Source of the DNA: Caulobacter sp. 73W
GTDB taxonomy: Bacteria; Pseudomonadota; Alphaproteobacteria; Caulobacterales; Caulobacteraceae
Assembly: GCF_041021955.1 (NCBI RefSeq)
Contig: NZ_CP158375.1
Coordinates: forward strand, 1,116,001 to 1,180,000
Direction: 5' to 3'
DNA: 64,000 nt
The notes under the pieces were generated by a model. It was not told the DNA's origin. It ran no database searches and worked only from the letters and a program-made list of their open reading frames with translations. Of this stretch, positions 49,629 to 60,797 are shown piece after piece. The first letter of the stretch is position 1, and every line of letters begins with the position of its first letter. The translations under genes and the position numbers were made by a program.

Positions 49629-50165
49629 CTAGCCGAGGCGGTATTCGCGTTCCAACCGGTAACGCGACCCTTCCGCCGTTCGCCAGCTGGAATAGAGACC
49701 GAAACGATCCACCGCGAATACCGGCGAGTGCAGCAGGTTGTTGCCCTGGATCCAGGCCGCGACCTCCGCCGGATTGGCCCGCTTCAGATAGGCCAGGGTC
49801 ACGTGCGGCTTGTAGGCCCGCGTCTCCGGGGCGAGCCCGGCCCGGCGCGCCGCCGCCTCGCAGGACTTGGCCAGCTGGCGCAGCGGCGCCAATTCGGCAA
49901 CGCCGGCCCACACGGCATGGACATCCGCGCCCTCGCCGAACGAGCCCGTCCGCTCCAGCTCCAGCCCGAAGGGGCGCTGGCTGATGGACTCCAGCTCCAG
50001 GTCCAGGTCGTCGGCCACGTTCTCGGCCACGTCGCCGATGAACTTCAGGGTGATGTGCAGCGCCTCAAGCGGGCGCCAGCGCGCGCCATCGATCCCCTGC
50101 TGGCGGGCCAGAAGAGGCTCCCCGATCTCCTCGGGGATTTCGATGGCGGCGAACAGTCTCAGCAT
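49629..50165 (-). CDS. thpR: RNA 2',3'-cyclic phosphodiesterase (2H family)
   Basis: 178 residues with the two HxTL motifs of the 2H/LigT fold: LHITLKFIG near residue 40 and KPHVTLAYL near residue 125. Opens 2',3'-cyclic phosphates on RNA or ligates tRNA halves in vitro. The start MLRLFAAIEIP is the family-typical N-terminus. It begins 8 bases after the aldo/keto reductase stop, so the two may be co-transcribed. Confidence 0.9.
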   Translation of the reverse strand: MLRLFAAIEIPEEIGEPLLARQQGIDGARWRPLEALHITLKFIGDVAENVADDLDLELESISQRPFGLELERTGSFGEGADVHAVWAGVAELAPLRQLAKSCEAAARRAGLAPETRAYKPHVTLAYLKRANPAEVAAWIQGNNLLHSPVFAVDRFGLYSSWRTAEGSRYRLEREYRLG

Positions 50166-50173
50166 TACGGACC

Positions 50174-51226
50174 CTAGGGGCAGGGGCTGGGTTGCTGGAC
50201 GTGCAACGCGTCCACCGCCTTGTCGAGTTCCTCGGTCCATTCCAGATCGAAGGCGTCGATGGCGGTCTTCAGCTGCGCCATGCTGGTCGCGCCGATGATG
50301 GTGGCGGTCACGAACGGCTTGGAGTCGCAGAACTTCAGCGCCAGCTGCGCCGGGTCCCAGCCGACCTGCTTGGCCAGGTCGACATAGGAGCGGATGGCCT
50401 CCTGCGAGCCCGGCCCCTCATAGCGCTGCATGCGGTTGTACAGCGCCTTGCGCGAACCTTCCGGCAGGGCGCCGTCCAAGTACTTGCCGGTCAACTGCCC
50501 CTGGGCCAGCGGCGAATAGGCCAGCAGGCCCACCTGCTCGCGCATGGCGATCTCGGCGAGGCCGGTCTCGAACGTGCGGTTCACCAGGTGATAGGCGTTC
50601 TGGATCGAGGCCAGGCGTGGCAGGCCCCGCTTGTCGGATTCGCCCAGGAACCGCATCACGCCCCACGGCGTCTCGTTGGACACCCCGACGTGGCGCAGGT
50701 TGCCCTTCTTCACATGGGCGTCGAGGGATTCGAGGATCGCCTCGAACGCCTCGAATTCCGGCGTGTAATCCTTGTAGACCATGCCGCCGAAGGTGCGGAT
50801 CGGACGGTCCGGCCAGTGCAGTTGGTACAGGTCGATATAGTCGGTCTGCAGACGCTTCAGCGACTTCTCCACCGCCTCGTCGATCTGGACCTTTGTCTGG
50901 CGGGTGAAGGCCCCGTCCTCGCGCAGCCACGACAGGCCGCCGAACACGCCGCCCTGCCCGGCCACCTTGGACGCCAAGACGATCTTGTCGCGCTGGCCGG
51001 TCTTCTTCAGCCAGGTCCCGATATGGCGCTCGGTGCTGCCCTGCGTCTCCGGGTTGGGCGGCGAGGCGTACATCTCGGCGGTGTCCCAGAAGGTCACGCC
51101 GCGCCCCAGCGCGTAGTCCATCTGTTCGTGCGCCTCGGCCTCGGTGTTCTGCGAGCCCCAGGTCATGGTGCCCAGGCAGCAACGGGACACCGACACGTCG
51201 GTGCGGCCCAGTTTGACATATTGCAT
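50174..51226 (-). CDS. Aldo/keto reductase (Tas-like)
   Basis: 350 residues, a TIM-barrel NADP(H)-dependent reductase. MQYVKLGRTDVSVSRCCLGT is the standard start; the catalytic tetrad includes FWDTAEMYA (Asp, Tyr), Lys in LASKVAG and His in YQLHWPD. The region AEIAMREQVGLLAYSPLAQG and the late IIGATSMAQL contact the cofactor. The PNPETQGSTE insert is typical of Tas/AKR11-12 types. GGAGG lies 7 bases before the ATG. Confidence 0.9.
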   Translation of the reverse strand: MQYVKLGRTDVSVSRCCLGTMTWGSQNTEAEAHEQMDYALGRGVTFWDTAEMYASPPNPETQGSTERHIGTWLKKTGQRDKIVLASKVAGQGGVFGGLSWLREDGAFTRQTKVQIDEAVEKSLKRLQTDYIDLYQLHWPDRPIRTFGGMVYKDYTPEFEAFEAILESLDAHVKKGNLRHVGVSNETPWGVMRFLGESDKRGLPRLASIQNAYHLVNRTFETGLAEIAMREQVGLLAYSPLAQGQLTGKYLDGALPEGSRKALYNRMQRYEGPGSQEAIRSYVDLAKQVGWDPAQLALKFCDSKPFVTATIIGATSMAQLKTAIDAFDLEWTEELDKAVDALHVQQPSPCP

Positions 51227-51360
51227 GCGTTTCCTCCGGAACGCCCCAAACTTGGCTGCGCCTTCCCTGCCCCGCAAGGGCGCGGCCTTGCTTTGGGCGC
51301 CGACAGACCCGATATTCCCATAGCGTCCGCTAGGGACGCGGAATTAAGGGCTTTAACTCG

Positions 51361-52125
51361 ATGAACGACTTCAACCGCGGCTACGCGCGCTCGATCCCGG
51401 CGGATCGCGCCGACATGTCGGTTGACGCCGGACTGCGCAGCTTCATGCTCGGCGTCTACAACAAGGTCGCCCTGGGCCTCGTTCTGTCCGCCGCTCTCGC
51501 TTACCTGACCGGCGCCTTCCCGCCGATCCGGGACCTGATGTACGCCACTCAAGTCGGCGCTGACGGCGTCACCCGCATCGCGGGCATGACCGTCCTGGGC
51601 ATGATCGTGGCCTTCGCGCCGCTCGGCCTGATGCTGATCTCCGGCTTCGCCATGCGCAACCCGACCCCGCGCAGCTCGGGCATCCTCTACTGGACCCTGG
51701 TGTCGCTGATCGGCGCATCGCTGGGCACGGTGGTGCTGGTCTATACCGAGGCGGCGATCTTCCAGACGTTCCTGATCACGGCCACCGCCTTCGGCGGCCT
51801 GAGCCTGTTCGGCTACACGACCAAGAAGGACCTGACCGGCTTCGGCAGCTTCCTGATCATTGGCCTGATCGGCATCGTGATCGCCTCGCTGGTGAACATC
51901 TTCCTCAAGCTGCCCGCGATCTCGATGATCGTGAACGTCCTGGGCGTGTTCATCTTCGCCGGCCTGATCGCCTACGACACCCAGCGCCTGAAGATGACCT
52001 ACTACGCGCTGGAGAACGACCACGTGGGCCAAGGCGTCGCCACCAACTACGGCGCGCTGAGCCTGTACCTGAACTTCATCAACCTGTTCCAATTCCTGCT
52101 CGCCCTGTTCGGCGACCGCCGCTAA
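51361..52125 (+). CDS. Bax inhibitor-1/YccA family membrane protein
   Basis: 254 residues with about seven membrane helices. The family's late signature YDTQRLKMTYY is present near residue 205, and the helices alternate Gly/Leu/Ile-rich segments (GSFLIIGLIGIVIASLVNIF). Bacterial members leak calcium or protons or modulate FtsH. The first ~25 residues are polar. A strong terminator follows. Confidence 0.9.
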   Translation: MNDFNRGYARSIPADRADMSVDAGLRSFMLGVYNKVALGLVLSAALAYLTGAFPPIRDLMYATQVGADGVTRIAGMTVLGMIVAFAPLGLMLISGFAMRNPTPRSSGILYWTLVSLIGASLGTVVLVYTEAAIFQTFLITATAFGGLSLFGYTTKKDLTGFGSFLIIGLIGIVIASLVNIFLKLPAISMIVNVLGVFIFAGLIAYDTQRLKMTYYALENDHVGQGVATNYGALSLYLNFINLFQFLLALFGDRR

Positions 52126-52150
52126 CCCCGGCGCAGGTCTGAAACGAGAA

Positions 52151-52181
52151 GGCCCCGGAGCGATCCGGGGCCTTTTTCTTT
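52151..52181 (+). terminator. Terminator of the Bax-inhibitor-1 gene
   Basis: A perfect 9-bp stem (GGCCCCGGA with TCCGGGGCC) and GCGA tetraloop followed by TTTTTCTTT, 25 bases after the stop. The GCGA tetraloop is the same as in the terminator at 10153. Confidence 0.9.
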
Positions 52182-52191
52182 GTGCGCTCGT

Positions 52192-52527
52192 CTAGTCCAC
52201 GACGGAGAACTTGCCCTTGTCGAAGACCTTGAGCACCTGGGCCAGTTCGTGCCCGCGCTTCATGATGTGGCCGCCCCGCGCCAGCACCGCCCAGGCGCCC
52301 TGCTTGCGGGCCAGGGCGGGGCGCTTCTCGATGCGATAGAGCGGGTCCTCCGCCGCGTGGCGGAACACCGAGAAGACCGCGCTGTCGGAAAGGCCGGCGA
52401 TGCCGTAGTCGCGCCACTCGCCCGCCGCGACCATCCTGCCGTACAGGCGCATCAGCTGGTCCAGCTCGCGCCGCTCGAAAAAGACGACGCCCCCGGCTGG
52501 CTGGGTGGGGATGGATTCGAAGGCCAT
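52192..52527 (-). CDS. DUF2794 protein
   Basis: 111 residues. FFERRELDQLMRLYGRMVAA and EWRDYGIAGLSDSAVFSVFR are the DUF2794 hallmarks; function is unknown. A small soluble protein typical of alphaproteobacteria. It converges with the Bax-inhibitor-1 gene. Confidence 0.85.
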   Translation of the reverse strand: MAFESIPTQPAGGVVFFERRELDQLMRLYGRMVAAGEWRDYGIAGLSDSAVFSVFRHAAEDPLYRIEKRPALARKQGAWAVLARGGHIMKRGHELAQVLKVFDKGKFSVVD

Positions 52528-52689
52528 GGACGAAGCCTAACGCGCAAATCTTCGATCCGTCATCCTCCGCCCACCAATCATGGCGAAGCGGACACATTCG
52601 GCGGAAATTGCGCCTCATAGTCACGTTACGCCGCGAAATGACCTTATTTCGGTCCCGCCGCCGCCGGGTTGCACCCGTTTATTGAGCAT

Positions 52690-52826
52690 GTCGGCTGATC
52701 GGACGTACTCGCGGTTCCGGATCCTGAACAGCCCCCCCAGCCCCCCTGGATCGTGGGGTCTGATCGGCCGACGACCCTCCAGAAGAGCCCGCGCATGCCT
52801 CCCCCTCCCGGCTGCGCGGGCTTTTT
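52690..52826 (+). ncRNA. Candidate small RNA with C-rich loops and an intrinsic terminator
   Basis: The 323-base gap 52528-52850 holds no convincing gene but has a strong plus-strand terminator: stem AGCCCGCGC (52786-52794) with GCGCGGGCT (52814-52822), then TTTTTA. No plus-strand gene ends upstream, so a separate transcript is implied. The terminator's 19-base loop contains CCTCCCCCTCCC, complementary to ribosome-site sequences; a second C-rich stretch lies at 52731-52746, after a small GTTC/GAAC hairpin. The 5' end is a guess and no promoter is clear. It does not match SRP RNA, tmRNA or 6S RNA features I know. Confidence 0.45.
52786..52826 (+). terminator. Orphan intrinsic terminator
   Basis: A 9-bp perfect GC stem with a 19-base C-rich loop and a T5 tail. 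It points away from the neighbouring minus-strand genes on both sides, so it ends neither of them. Confidence 0.75.
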
Positions 52827-52850
52827 ACTATCTGGGGCTCAGGGGTCGCC

Positions 52851-53555
52851 TTAGGGGCGAAGAACGCCGATGACCCGGCCGCCCTTGGCCGCCTGCACCA
52901 GCACCACGCTTTCGAGACCGGCGTCTTCGCCGGCGGGCACGGAATAGATCCGCGGCCGGCCGTTCCACGCGCCCAGGCGGACCACGTCGCGCACGGCGTT
53001 GCGGTAGACGATCGTCTCGCCGCGATTGTCGCCGCGCCGCACCTGGACCTCGGTGGGCTTGGGATCGTAGCGCACCAGCCAGACCTCGCCGCCGCCGCGC
53101 GGGGCGGGGCCGGAGCCGACGGCGACCTTGCCGTCCTCGCGCATCAGCATGTCGGGCGGATTGCGGCCGGCCTCGGCCGCCTCGCGGATCAGCTTGTCCA
53201 CGTCCTGCGGCTTGGCCCCCGACGCCTGGGCGCGGCCGTCGATGACCACCTGGGGCGTATAGGGGTCGCGCAGCTGCAGGCGGCTGACATAGGCCCGCTG
53301 CCGCTCGGCGAAGGCCGGCTTGGCGTAGGTGTCGGCCCAGCCGAGGTAATCCCAGTAATCCACCGAGAAGGTCAGGGGCAGCACGCCGGCGCGGTCGGCC
53401 ATGCCGGCCACCAGCTCGTTCGCCTTCACGCAGGGCGCGCAGCCCTGGGCCGTGAACAGCTCAACCACCACCGGGGTCTTGGCCGGCGCGGCCAGGGCCA
53501 CAGAGGACAGGGCGGCCGCGGCCGCCGCGATCATCGAGAACATCGCCTTACGCAT
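52851..53555 (-). CDS. DUF1223 exported thioredoxin-like protein
   Basis: 234 residues with a signal peptide (MRKAMFSMIAAAAAALSSVA). VVVELFTAQGCAPCVKANEL is the DUF1223 thioredoxin-fold start with a CAPC pair; FSVDYWDYLGWADTYA and YTPQVVIDGR are further family motifs. Function is unknown; a periplasmic thiol role is likely. Confidence 0.85.
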   Translation of the reverse strand: MRKAMFSMIAAAAAALSSVALAAPAKTPVVVELFTAQGCAPCVKANELVAGMADRAGVLPLTFSVDYWDYLGWADTYAKPAFAERQRAYVSRLQLRDPYTPQVVIDGRAQASGAKPQDVDKLIREAAEAGRNPPDMLMREDGKVAVGSGPAPRGGGEVWLVRYDPKPTEVQVRRGDNRGETIVYRNAVRDVVRLGAWNGRPRIYSVPAGEDAGLESVVLVQAAKGGRVIGVLRP

Positions 53556-53626
53556 CGCGCTGCAATAAAGCGGACTTGATCGTTAAACGCCCCTCACGAG
53601 GCCGTGAGCGCGAGCGTTACACAACG

Positions 53627-53656
53627 AAAAAGGGGGAGCCTTGCGGCTCCCCCTTT
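53627..53656 (-). terminator. Terminator downstream of acnA
   Basis: A 12-bp perfect stem (AAAGGGGGAGCC with GGCTCCCCCTTT) around TTGC, with A/T runs on both sides, so it can work in both directions. It serves acnA on the minus strand, beginning 24 bases after its stop. Confidence 0.85.
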
Positions 53657-53680
53657 CCGATTCCAGCGAACTGGAGCGGC

Positions 53681-56371
<2,691 letters not shown>

Positions 56372-56553
56372 TCGTGGAGATCCTTTCTGTCCACAGCCGT
56401 CCAAAATGGTCCCCTGGGATCGCGCGCATCAGAAGTCGGACACACAGGTTCCGGCCCCGCGCCGCGTACGCCCCTACAAGGGATTGATACGGCCGCGCGC
56501 TTCATAGCGCCGCCGCAAGCCAACGTCCATGCACACGACATGGACCTAGCCAA

Positions 56554-57162
56554 TTGATAACGGCTCTCAAAGTCAGCGGCCTTGCACTTATCCGAGGTGA
56601 AAGAGCGCTTTTCAGCGGCCTCGATCTGACCGTCTCGGCGGGCGAGGCGGTGGCCCTGGTCGGCCGCAACGGCGCGGGCAAGACCAGCCTGCTACGCGCC
56701 GTCGCCGGACTGCTGCGCCCGGCCGAGGGCGAGATCAGCTTCGAAGGCCCCGGCGGCGCGCTGGACGCGCACGACGCCCGGGCCGGCGGCCTGCACATGG
56801 TCGGCCATCACGACGGATTGAAGCCAGGCCGCACGGCCCACGAGGAGCTGCTGTTCCAGGCCGCATGGGCCGGCGGCGGCGATATCGACGAGGCCGTCCG
56901 CACCTTGGACCTGAACCGCCTGCTGGACCTGGAGGTCCGCCGTCTGTCCGCCGGCCAGCGTCGCCGCGTGGCCCTGGCCCGCCTGCTGGCCGCGCCCCGT
57001 TCGCTGTGGTTGCTGGACGAACCCATGGCCCCGCTCGACGCCGATCACCGGCGCGGCGTGGGCGAGGCGATGGCCCGTCATCTGGCCGGCGGCGGCATGA
57101 TCGTCGCGGCTGTCCACGACCCGCTTCCCATCCCCTCCCGCAGCCTGCAGGTGGGCGCATGA
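56554..57162 (+). CDS. ccmA: Heme exporter ATP-binding protein CcmA
   Basis: 202 residues. Walker [10 protein letters not shown] at 37-45, ABC signature LSAGQRRRV, Walker B LWLLDEP. It powers release of heme from CcmE in cytochrome c maturation together with CcmB and CcmC. No ATG is available, so it appears to start at TTG; this may indicate low expression. The TGA overlaps the ccmB ATG (ATGA). Confidence 0.92.
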   Translation: MITALKVSGLALIRGERALFSGLDLTVSAGEAVALVGRNGAGKTSLLRAVAGLLRPAEGEISFEGPGGALDAHDARAGGLHMVGHHDGLKPGRTAHEELLFQAAWAGGGDIDEAVRTLDLNRLLDLEVRRLSAGQRRRVALARLLAAPRSLWLLDEPMAPLDADHRRGVGEAMARHLAGGGMIVAAVHDPLPIPSRSLQVGA

Positions 57163-57824
57163 AGGCCCTGTCCGCGCTGTTTGGCCGCGAGCTGTCCCTG
57201 GCCTGGGGCCGGGGCGGCGGGCCGTTGCTGGCCCTGGCCTTCTACGCCGCCGTGGCGACGCTGCTGCCGCTCGCCTCGGGCCGCGAGCCCGAGCGCCTGG
57301 CCGCCATCGCCCCCGGCGTCGCGTGGCTGGCCCTGGCCCTGTCGGCCCTGCTGTCGCTGGAGCGCCTTTTCGAGCGCGATTACGAGGACGGCGCCCTGGA
57401 CCTGCTGAGCCTGGGCTCCCTGCCGCTGGAAGTGGTGGCCGCCATCAAGTGCCTGGCCCAATGGCTGGCCACCGGCGCCCCGTTGGCGCTCGCCGCACCC
57501 CTCGCCGCCATCGCCCTGGGCGCCCCGCCGGCCGCCGCGCCGCTGCTGTTCGCCTGCGCCCTGATCGGCGGCCTGGCCTTCGCCTTCGTCGGCGGGCTGG
57601 GCGCCAGCCTGGCCCTGGGCTCGCGTCGAGGCGGCCTGCTGATCGCGGTGATCGTCCTGCCGCTGTTCGCCCCGCCGGTGATCTTCGGGGCCGGCGCGCT
57701 CAGCAGCCTGATGGCCGGTCTGCCCTGGACCGGGGGCTTCCTGCTGCTGTGCGCCTACAGCACGGCGGCGATCGGCCTGTCGCCCTTCGCCATGGCCGCG
57801 GCCTGCCGCAACGCCCTTTCGTAA
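57159..57824 (+). CDS. ccmB: Heme exporter membrane protein CcmB
   Basis: 221 residues with six membrane helices. [13 protein letters not shown] at the N-terminus and [21 protein letters not shown] are family signatures. Partner of CcmA and CcmC. The next gene in the usual order, ccmC, comes only after an unrelated small exported protein. Confidence 0.92.
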   Translation: MKALSALFGRELSLAWGRGGGPLLALAFYAAVATLLPLASGREPERLAAIAPGVAWLALALSALLSLERLFERDYEDGALDLLSLGSLPLEVVAAIKCLAQWLATGAPLALAAPLAAIALGAPPAAAPLLFACALIGGLAFAFVGGLGASLALGSRRGGLLIAVIVLPLFAPPVIFGAGALSSLMAGLPWTGGFLLLCAYSTAAIGLSPFAMAAACRNALS

Positions 57825-57932
57825 AAGCGACCAAACCGGGGCGAGACTGCAACAAAGCCGCCGAACGGCGAAATTCCGGTGCAACAGCACAGGGTCAGGG
57901 TGAAGGCTCACCAGTCCACGGAGCCCCAACCG

Positions 57933-58442
57933 ATGAACACGAAACTGACCACCCGGCTCGCCATGGCGGCGGGCGCGACCCTGCTGATGACCGGCGCGGC
58001 CTTCGCCCAGCCGGCCCCGGAAGCCAAGCCGGTCCACGCCGCCCCCCATCGCGGCGGCGAGCACATGAAGGCCCGCTTCAACCCCGAAGCCCGCGCCCAG
58101 AAGCTGCGCGACGTCCTGCAGCTGCAGCCGAACCAGGAACCGGCCCTGAAGGCCTTCCTCGAATCCGGCAAGCCGCAGATGCGCCGCGAGCGTCCCGACC
58201 GCCAAGCCCTGCAGAACGAGACCACCCCGCAGCGTCTCGACCGCCAGGCCGCCCGCATGGCGCAGATGCAGCAGGCTTTCCAGCGCCGCGCCACCGCGAC
58301 CAAGACCTTCTACGCGGCCCTTTCTCCCAGCCAGCAGAAGGCCTTCGACGCCCTGCACGAGCGTCGCGGCGATCACGGCAAGCGCGGGATGAAGAAGCGC
58401 TTCGACCACCGCGGCCCGCCTCCGGCGGCCCCCGCGGCGTAA
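57933..58442 (+). CDS. Spy/CpxP-like (LTXXQ) exported protein inside the ccm cluster
   Basis: 169 residues with a signal peptide (MNTKLTTRLAMAAGATLLMT to AFAQ). The mature part is almost all helix, very basic and Gln/Arg-rich, with two LTXXQ-like motifs: VLQLQPNQEPALKAFL and ALSPSQQKAFDAL. These are the marks of periplasmic Spy/CpxP chaperone or metal-sensing proteins. It lies between ccmB and ccmC with gaps of 108 and 40 bases, so it may have its own promoter. Confidence 0.75.
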   Translation: MNTKLTTRLAMAAGATLLMTGAAFAQPAPEAKPVHAAPHRGGEHMKARFNPEARAQKLRDVLQLQPNQEPALKAFLESGKPQMRRERPDRQALQNETTPQRLDRQAARMAQMQQAFQRRATATKTFYAALSPSQQKAFDALHERRGDHGKRGMKKRFDHRGPPPAAPAA

Positions 58443-58482
58443 GGAAGTTGCAGCCGGGAGGGGCGGAGCCTAGAGAGGCCTC

Positions 58483-59214
58483 ATGATCCCCGTCCCGGCG
58501 TTCCTCGCCAATCCGCAACGGTTCATGGTGTTCTCGCGCTGGGCCGCGCCGATGTTCGGCGTCATCGCCGTCGCGCTGATCGCCGCCGGCCTCTGGATGA
58601 CCTTCAGCGTCCCCGAGGACTATCAGCAGCACGACACCGTGCGGATCATGTTCATCCACGTGCCCGCCGCGTGGCTGGCCATGTTCGCCTATCTCTGCCT
58701 GGGGATCGCCAGCCTTCTCGGCCTGGTCTTCCGCCACGCCCTGGCCGACATGGCCGCCAAGGCCGCCGCCCCGCTGGGCGCGGCCTTCACCGTCCTGGCC
58801 CTGGCCACCGGCTCGCTGTGGGGCAAGCCCATGTGGGGGACCTGGTGGGTGTGGGACGCGCGCCTGACCTCGGTCCTGGTGCTGCTGCTGCTCTATCTCG
58901 GCTACCTGGCCCTGCGCGCCAGCATCGACGACGAGACCAAGGCCGGCCGCGCCGCCGCCATCCTGGCCCTCGCCGGCCTGATCAACCTGCCTATCATCCA
59001 TTACTCGGTCGAATGGTGGAACAGCCTGCACCAGGGCAGCTCGACCTTTGAGGCCGATCAAGGCGACCGTCTGCCGTCGGTCTATCTCACCCCCCTGCTG
59101 ATCATGGGCCTGGGCTACATGTCGGCCTTCGGGTCGCTGTGGCTGGTGGGCGTCCGCGCCGAGGTGTGGCGCCGCCGGGCCCGCGCCCTGTCCCTGCAGC
59201 AGGCGGGAGGCTGA
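58483..59214 (+). CDS. ccmC: Heme exporter/handling protein CcmC
   Basis: 243 residues, six membrane helices. The tryptophan-rich heme motif is WGKPMWGTWWVWDARLTS; periplasmic His residues lie in IMFIHVPAAWLA and NLPIIHYSVEWWN. It attaches heme to CcmE. Confidence 0.95.
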   Translation: MIPVPAFLANPQRFMVFSRWAAPMFGVIAVALIAAGLWMTFSVPEDYQQHDTVRIMFIHVPAAWLAMFAYLCLGIASLLGLVFRHALADMAAKAAAPLGAAFTVLALATGSLWGKPMWGTWWVWDARLTSVLVLLLLYLGYLALRASIDDETKAGRAAAILALAGLINLPIIHYSVEWWNSLHQGSSTFEADQGDRLPSVYLTPLLIMGLGYMSAFGSLWLVGVRAEVWRRRARALSLQQAGG

Positions 59215-59216
59215 CC

Positions 59217-59369
59217 ATGCTCGATTTCGACGCCGGCAAGTACGCCGTCTATGTCTGGCCGGCCTTCGTCCTGACCGCCGCCGCCTTCGGCTGGATGATC
59301 GCCTCGACCCTGCTGCGCGCCCGCCGCTGGCGCCGCGAGGTGGAGCGCCTGGAAAAGAACCGCCCGTGA
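59217..59369 (+). CDS. ccmD: Heme exporter protein CcmD
   Basis: 50 residues: a single membrane helix (YAVYVWPAFVLTAAAFGWMI) and a basic cytoplasmic end (RARRWRREVERLEKNRP). It helps release holo-CcmE from CcmABC. GGGAGG precedes the ATG, which starts 2 bases after the ccmC stop. The TGA overlaps the next GTG (GTGA). Confidence 0.92.
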   Translation: MLDFDAGKYAVYVWPAFVLTAAAFGWMIASTLLRARRWRREVERLEKNRP

Positions 59370-59890
59370 GGCGCTGGCTCGCCTTCGCGCCGATCGCGGT
59401 GCTGCTGGCCCTGGGCGTTCTGTTCGCCGGCTACGCCCTCAAGCGCGACCCGCAGGTCCAGCCCAAGGCCCTCGTCGGCAAGCCGGTCCCCGCCGTCGCC
59501 CTGCCCGATCTGGAGACCGGCCGCCCCGCCCCCATCGCCGCGACGCTGCAAGGCCCGGTGCTGGTCAACTTCTTCGCCTCCTGGTGCGCCCCCTGCGAGA
59601 TCGAGCATCCGCAGCTGATGGCCCTGAAGGCGCAGGGCGTCCGCATCATCGGCGTCACCTACAAGGACGCGCCCGACAACACCCGCGCCTTCCTGACCCG
59701 CCTGGGCGATCCCTTCGCCGCCAAGCTGGTCGACCGCGACGGCCGAGCGGGAATCGAGTTCGGCGTCACCGGCGTTCCGGAGACCTATCTCGTCGACGCC
59801 CAGGGCGTGATTCGCGCCAAGCACACCGGCCCCCTGACGCCCGAGGCGGCCGAAACCATGCTCAGCAGCCTGGGCTCAGCGCCGCGTTAA
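59366..59890 (+). CDS. ccmG: Thiol:disulfide interchange protein DsbE/CcmG
   Basis: 174 residues from a GTG. An N-terminal membrane anchor (WLAFAPIAVLLALGVLFAGY) is followed by a periplasmic thioredoxin domain with active site WCAPC and the GVTGVPETYLVD cis-Pro loop. It reduces apocytochrome c cysteines before heme attachment. Downstream ccm genes (E, F, H, I) are not in this window. Confidence 0.94.
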   Translation: MRRWLAFAPIAVLLALGVLFAGYALKRDPQVQPKALVGKPVPAVALPDLETGRPAPIAATLQGPVLVNFFASWCAPCEIEHPQLMALKAQGVRIIGVTYKDAPDNTRAFLTRLGDPFAAKLVDRDGRAGIEFGVTGVPETYLVDAQGVIRAKHTGPLTPEAAETMLSSLGSAPR

Positions 59891-59946
59891 CCTTTCATTG
59901 ACCATGTTCGCGCCAAACCTTGACGGCGCGTTAACCATGTTCAGAC
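59887..59946 (+). promoter_or_regulatory. Possible promoter with CtrA-like box
   Basis: TTAA-N7-TTGA at 59887-59901 differs at one base from the CtrA consensus and includes the ccmG stop codon. Further on, TTGACGG (59920-59926) fits the Caulobacter -35, with a TTAACC between it and a poor -10 near 59939-59946. That would place the transcript start close to the GTG at 59954. Motif evidence only. Confidence 0.35.
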
Positions 59947-59953
59947 TGGTCCC

Positions 59954-60193
59954 GTGACCGATATCCGCCCCAACAACTGGCCCGCCGTAACGCCTCAGCA
60001 GCATGCTCCGGCGAAAGCGAACCCGCGCACCTCCGCCCAGAAGGCGTTCTTCGACCAGGCGCTGAGCAAGGCCGGGGTGGAAGCCTACGCCGCGCCGCAA
60101 AAGCCGCAGCCGCAACCGACGTCTCAGACAGCCGCGGGCGGTCAGCCGACGCGCCTGCTGCGCCCCGGCTCGCTGGTCAACATCCTGGTCTGA
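59954..60193 (+). CDS. Small Pro/Gln/Ala-rich protein of unknown function
   Basis: 79 residues from a GTG. The middle (KPQPQPTSQTAAGGQPT) is low-complexity; the end RLLRPGSLVNILV is hydrophobic and looks conserved. No signal peptide or membrane helix. It follows ccmG by 63 bases and has possible promoter elements of its own. It converges with yciB 8 bases away. Family not recognised. Confidence 0.6.
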   Translation: MTDIRPNNWPAVTPQQHAPAKANPRTSAQKAFFDQALSKAGVEAYAAPQKPQPQPTSQTAAGGQPTRLLRPGSLVNILV

Positions 60194-60200
60194 AGCGGGC

Positions 60201-60788
60201 CTATTCGACCGGCGGCGGCGGGGCCTCGACGGCCTCCATCGCCTTCATGCCCTTCATCATCAAAGGCACCTGCGCCGCCGAGAAGGCGAGCGCCAGGATC
60301 TGCAGGCCGGGGAAGCGGAACACCACCCAGGTCGCTTCCGGCTGGGTGCGCCAGACCACCTCGTTCAGCACCGCCACGCATAGGAAGAACACCCCGTAGC
60401 GCAAAGTCAGGGTCCGCCAGGAATCCTCCGGCAGGCTGACCGCCTCGCCCAACAGGACCTTCAACGGGTTCTTCTTCAGCATCACCCCGCCCAGCAGGAA
60501 GACGGCGAAAGCGGTGTTGAGGAAGGTCGGCTTCATCTTCACGAACCGCGCGTCGTGGAAGATCAGGGTCAGCGCTCCGAAGATCAGCGCCGCGCCCCCC
60601 GCCAGCAGCGGCATGGGCGCCAGACGGCGCTCGAAGGCGAACCCGATGGCCAGGGCCACGGCCGAACCGGCGACCAGCGCCCAGGTCGACGCGATCATGT
60701 CGCGGGTGATCAGATAGGCGATGAAGAACACCAGGGGGCCGCCGTAATCGACGGCGCCGCGCACGTACGGGCGGAATTTCGGAGACAT
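60201..60788 (-). CDS. yciB: YciB/IspZ-type inner-membrane septation protein
   Basis: 195 residues with five membrane helices. YGGPLVFFIAYLITRDMI and FVKMKPTFLNTAFAVFLLGG, with the K-x-T/S pattern, are family motifs, as is LNEVVWRTQPEATWVVFRFPG. Involved in envelope or septum integrity. It lies 9 bases after ftsY, the usual pairing in Caulobacter-like genomes. Confidence 0.92.
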   Translation of the reverse strand: MSPKFRPYVRGAVDYGGPLVFFIAYLITRDMIASTWALVAGSAVALAIGFAFERRLAPMPLLAGGAALIFGALTLIFHDARFVKMKPTFLNTAFAVFLLGGVMLKKNPLKVLLGEAVSLPEDSWRTLTLRYGVFFLCVAVLNEVVWRTQPEATWVVFRFPGLQILALAFSAAQVPLMMKGMKAMEAVEAPPPPVE

Positions 60789-60797
60789 CGTGATCCT

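Noticed and set aside
52690..52826. SRP RNA, 6S RNA or tmRNA as identity of the candidate small RNA
   Set aside because: The SRP GGAA tetraloop with its asymmetric loop, the 6S open-bubble layout and any tRNA-like end were not found.
52580..52873. A 97-codon plus-strand frame in the gap before the DUF1223 gene
   Set aside because: No ribosome site, Arg/Pro/Ser-rich, and it runs through the terminator hairpin; a non-coding RNA explains the region better.
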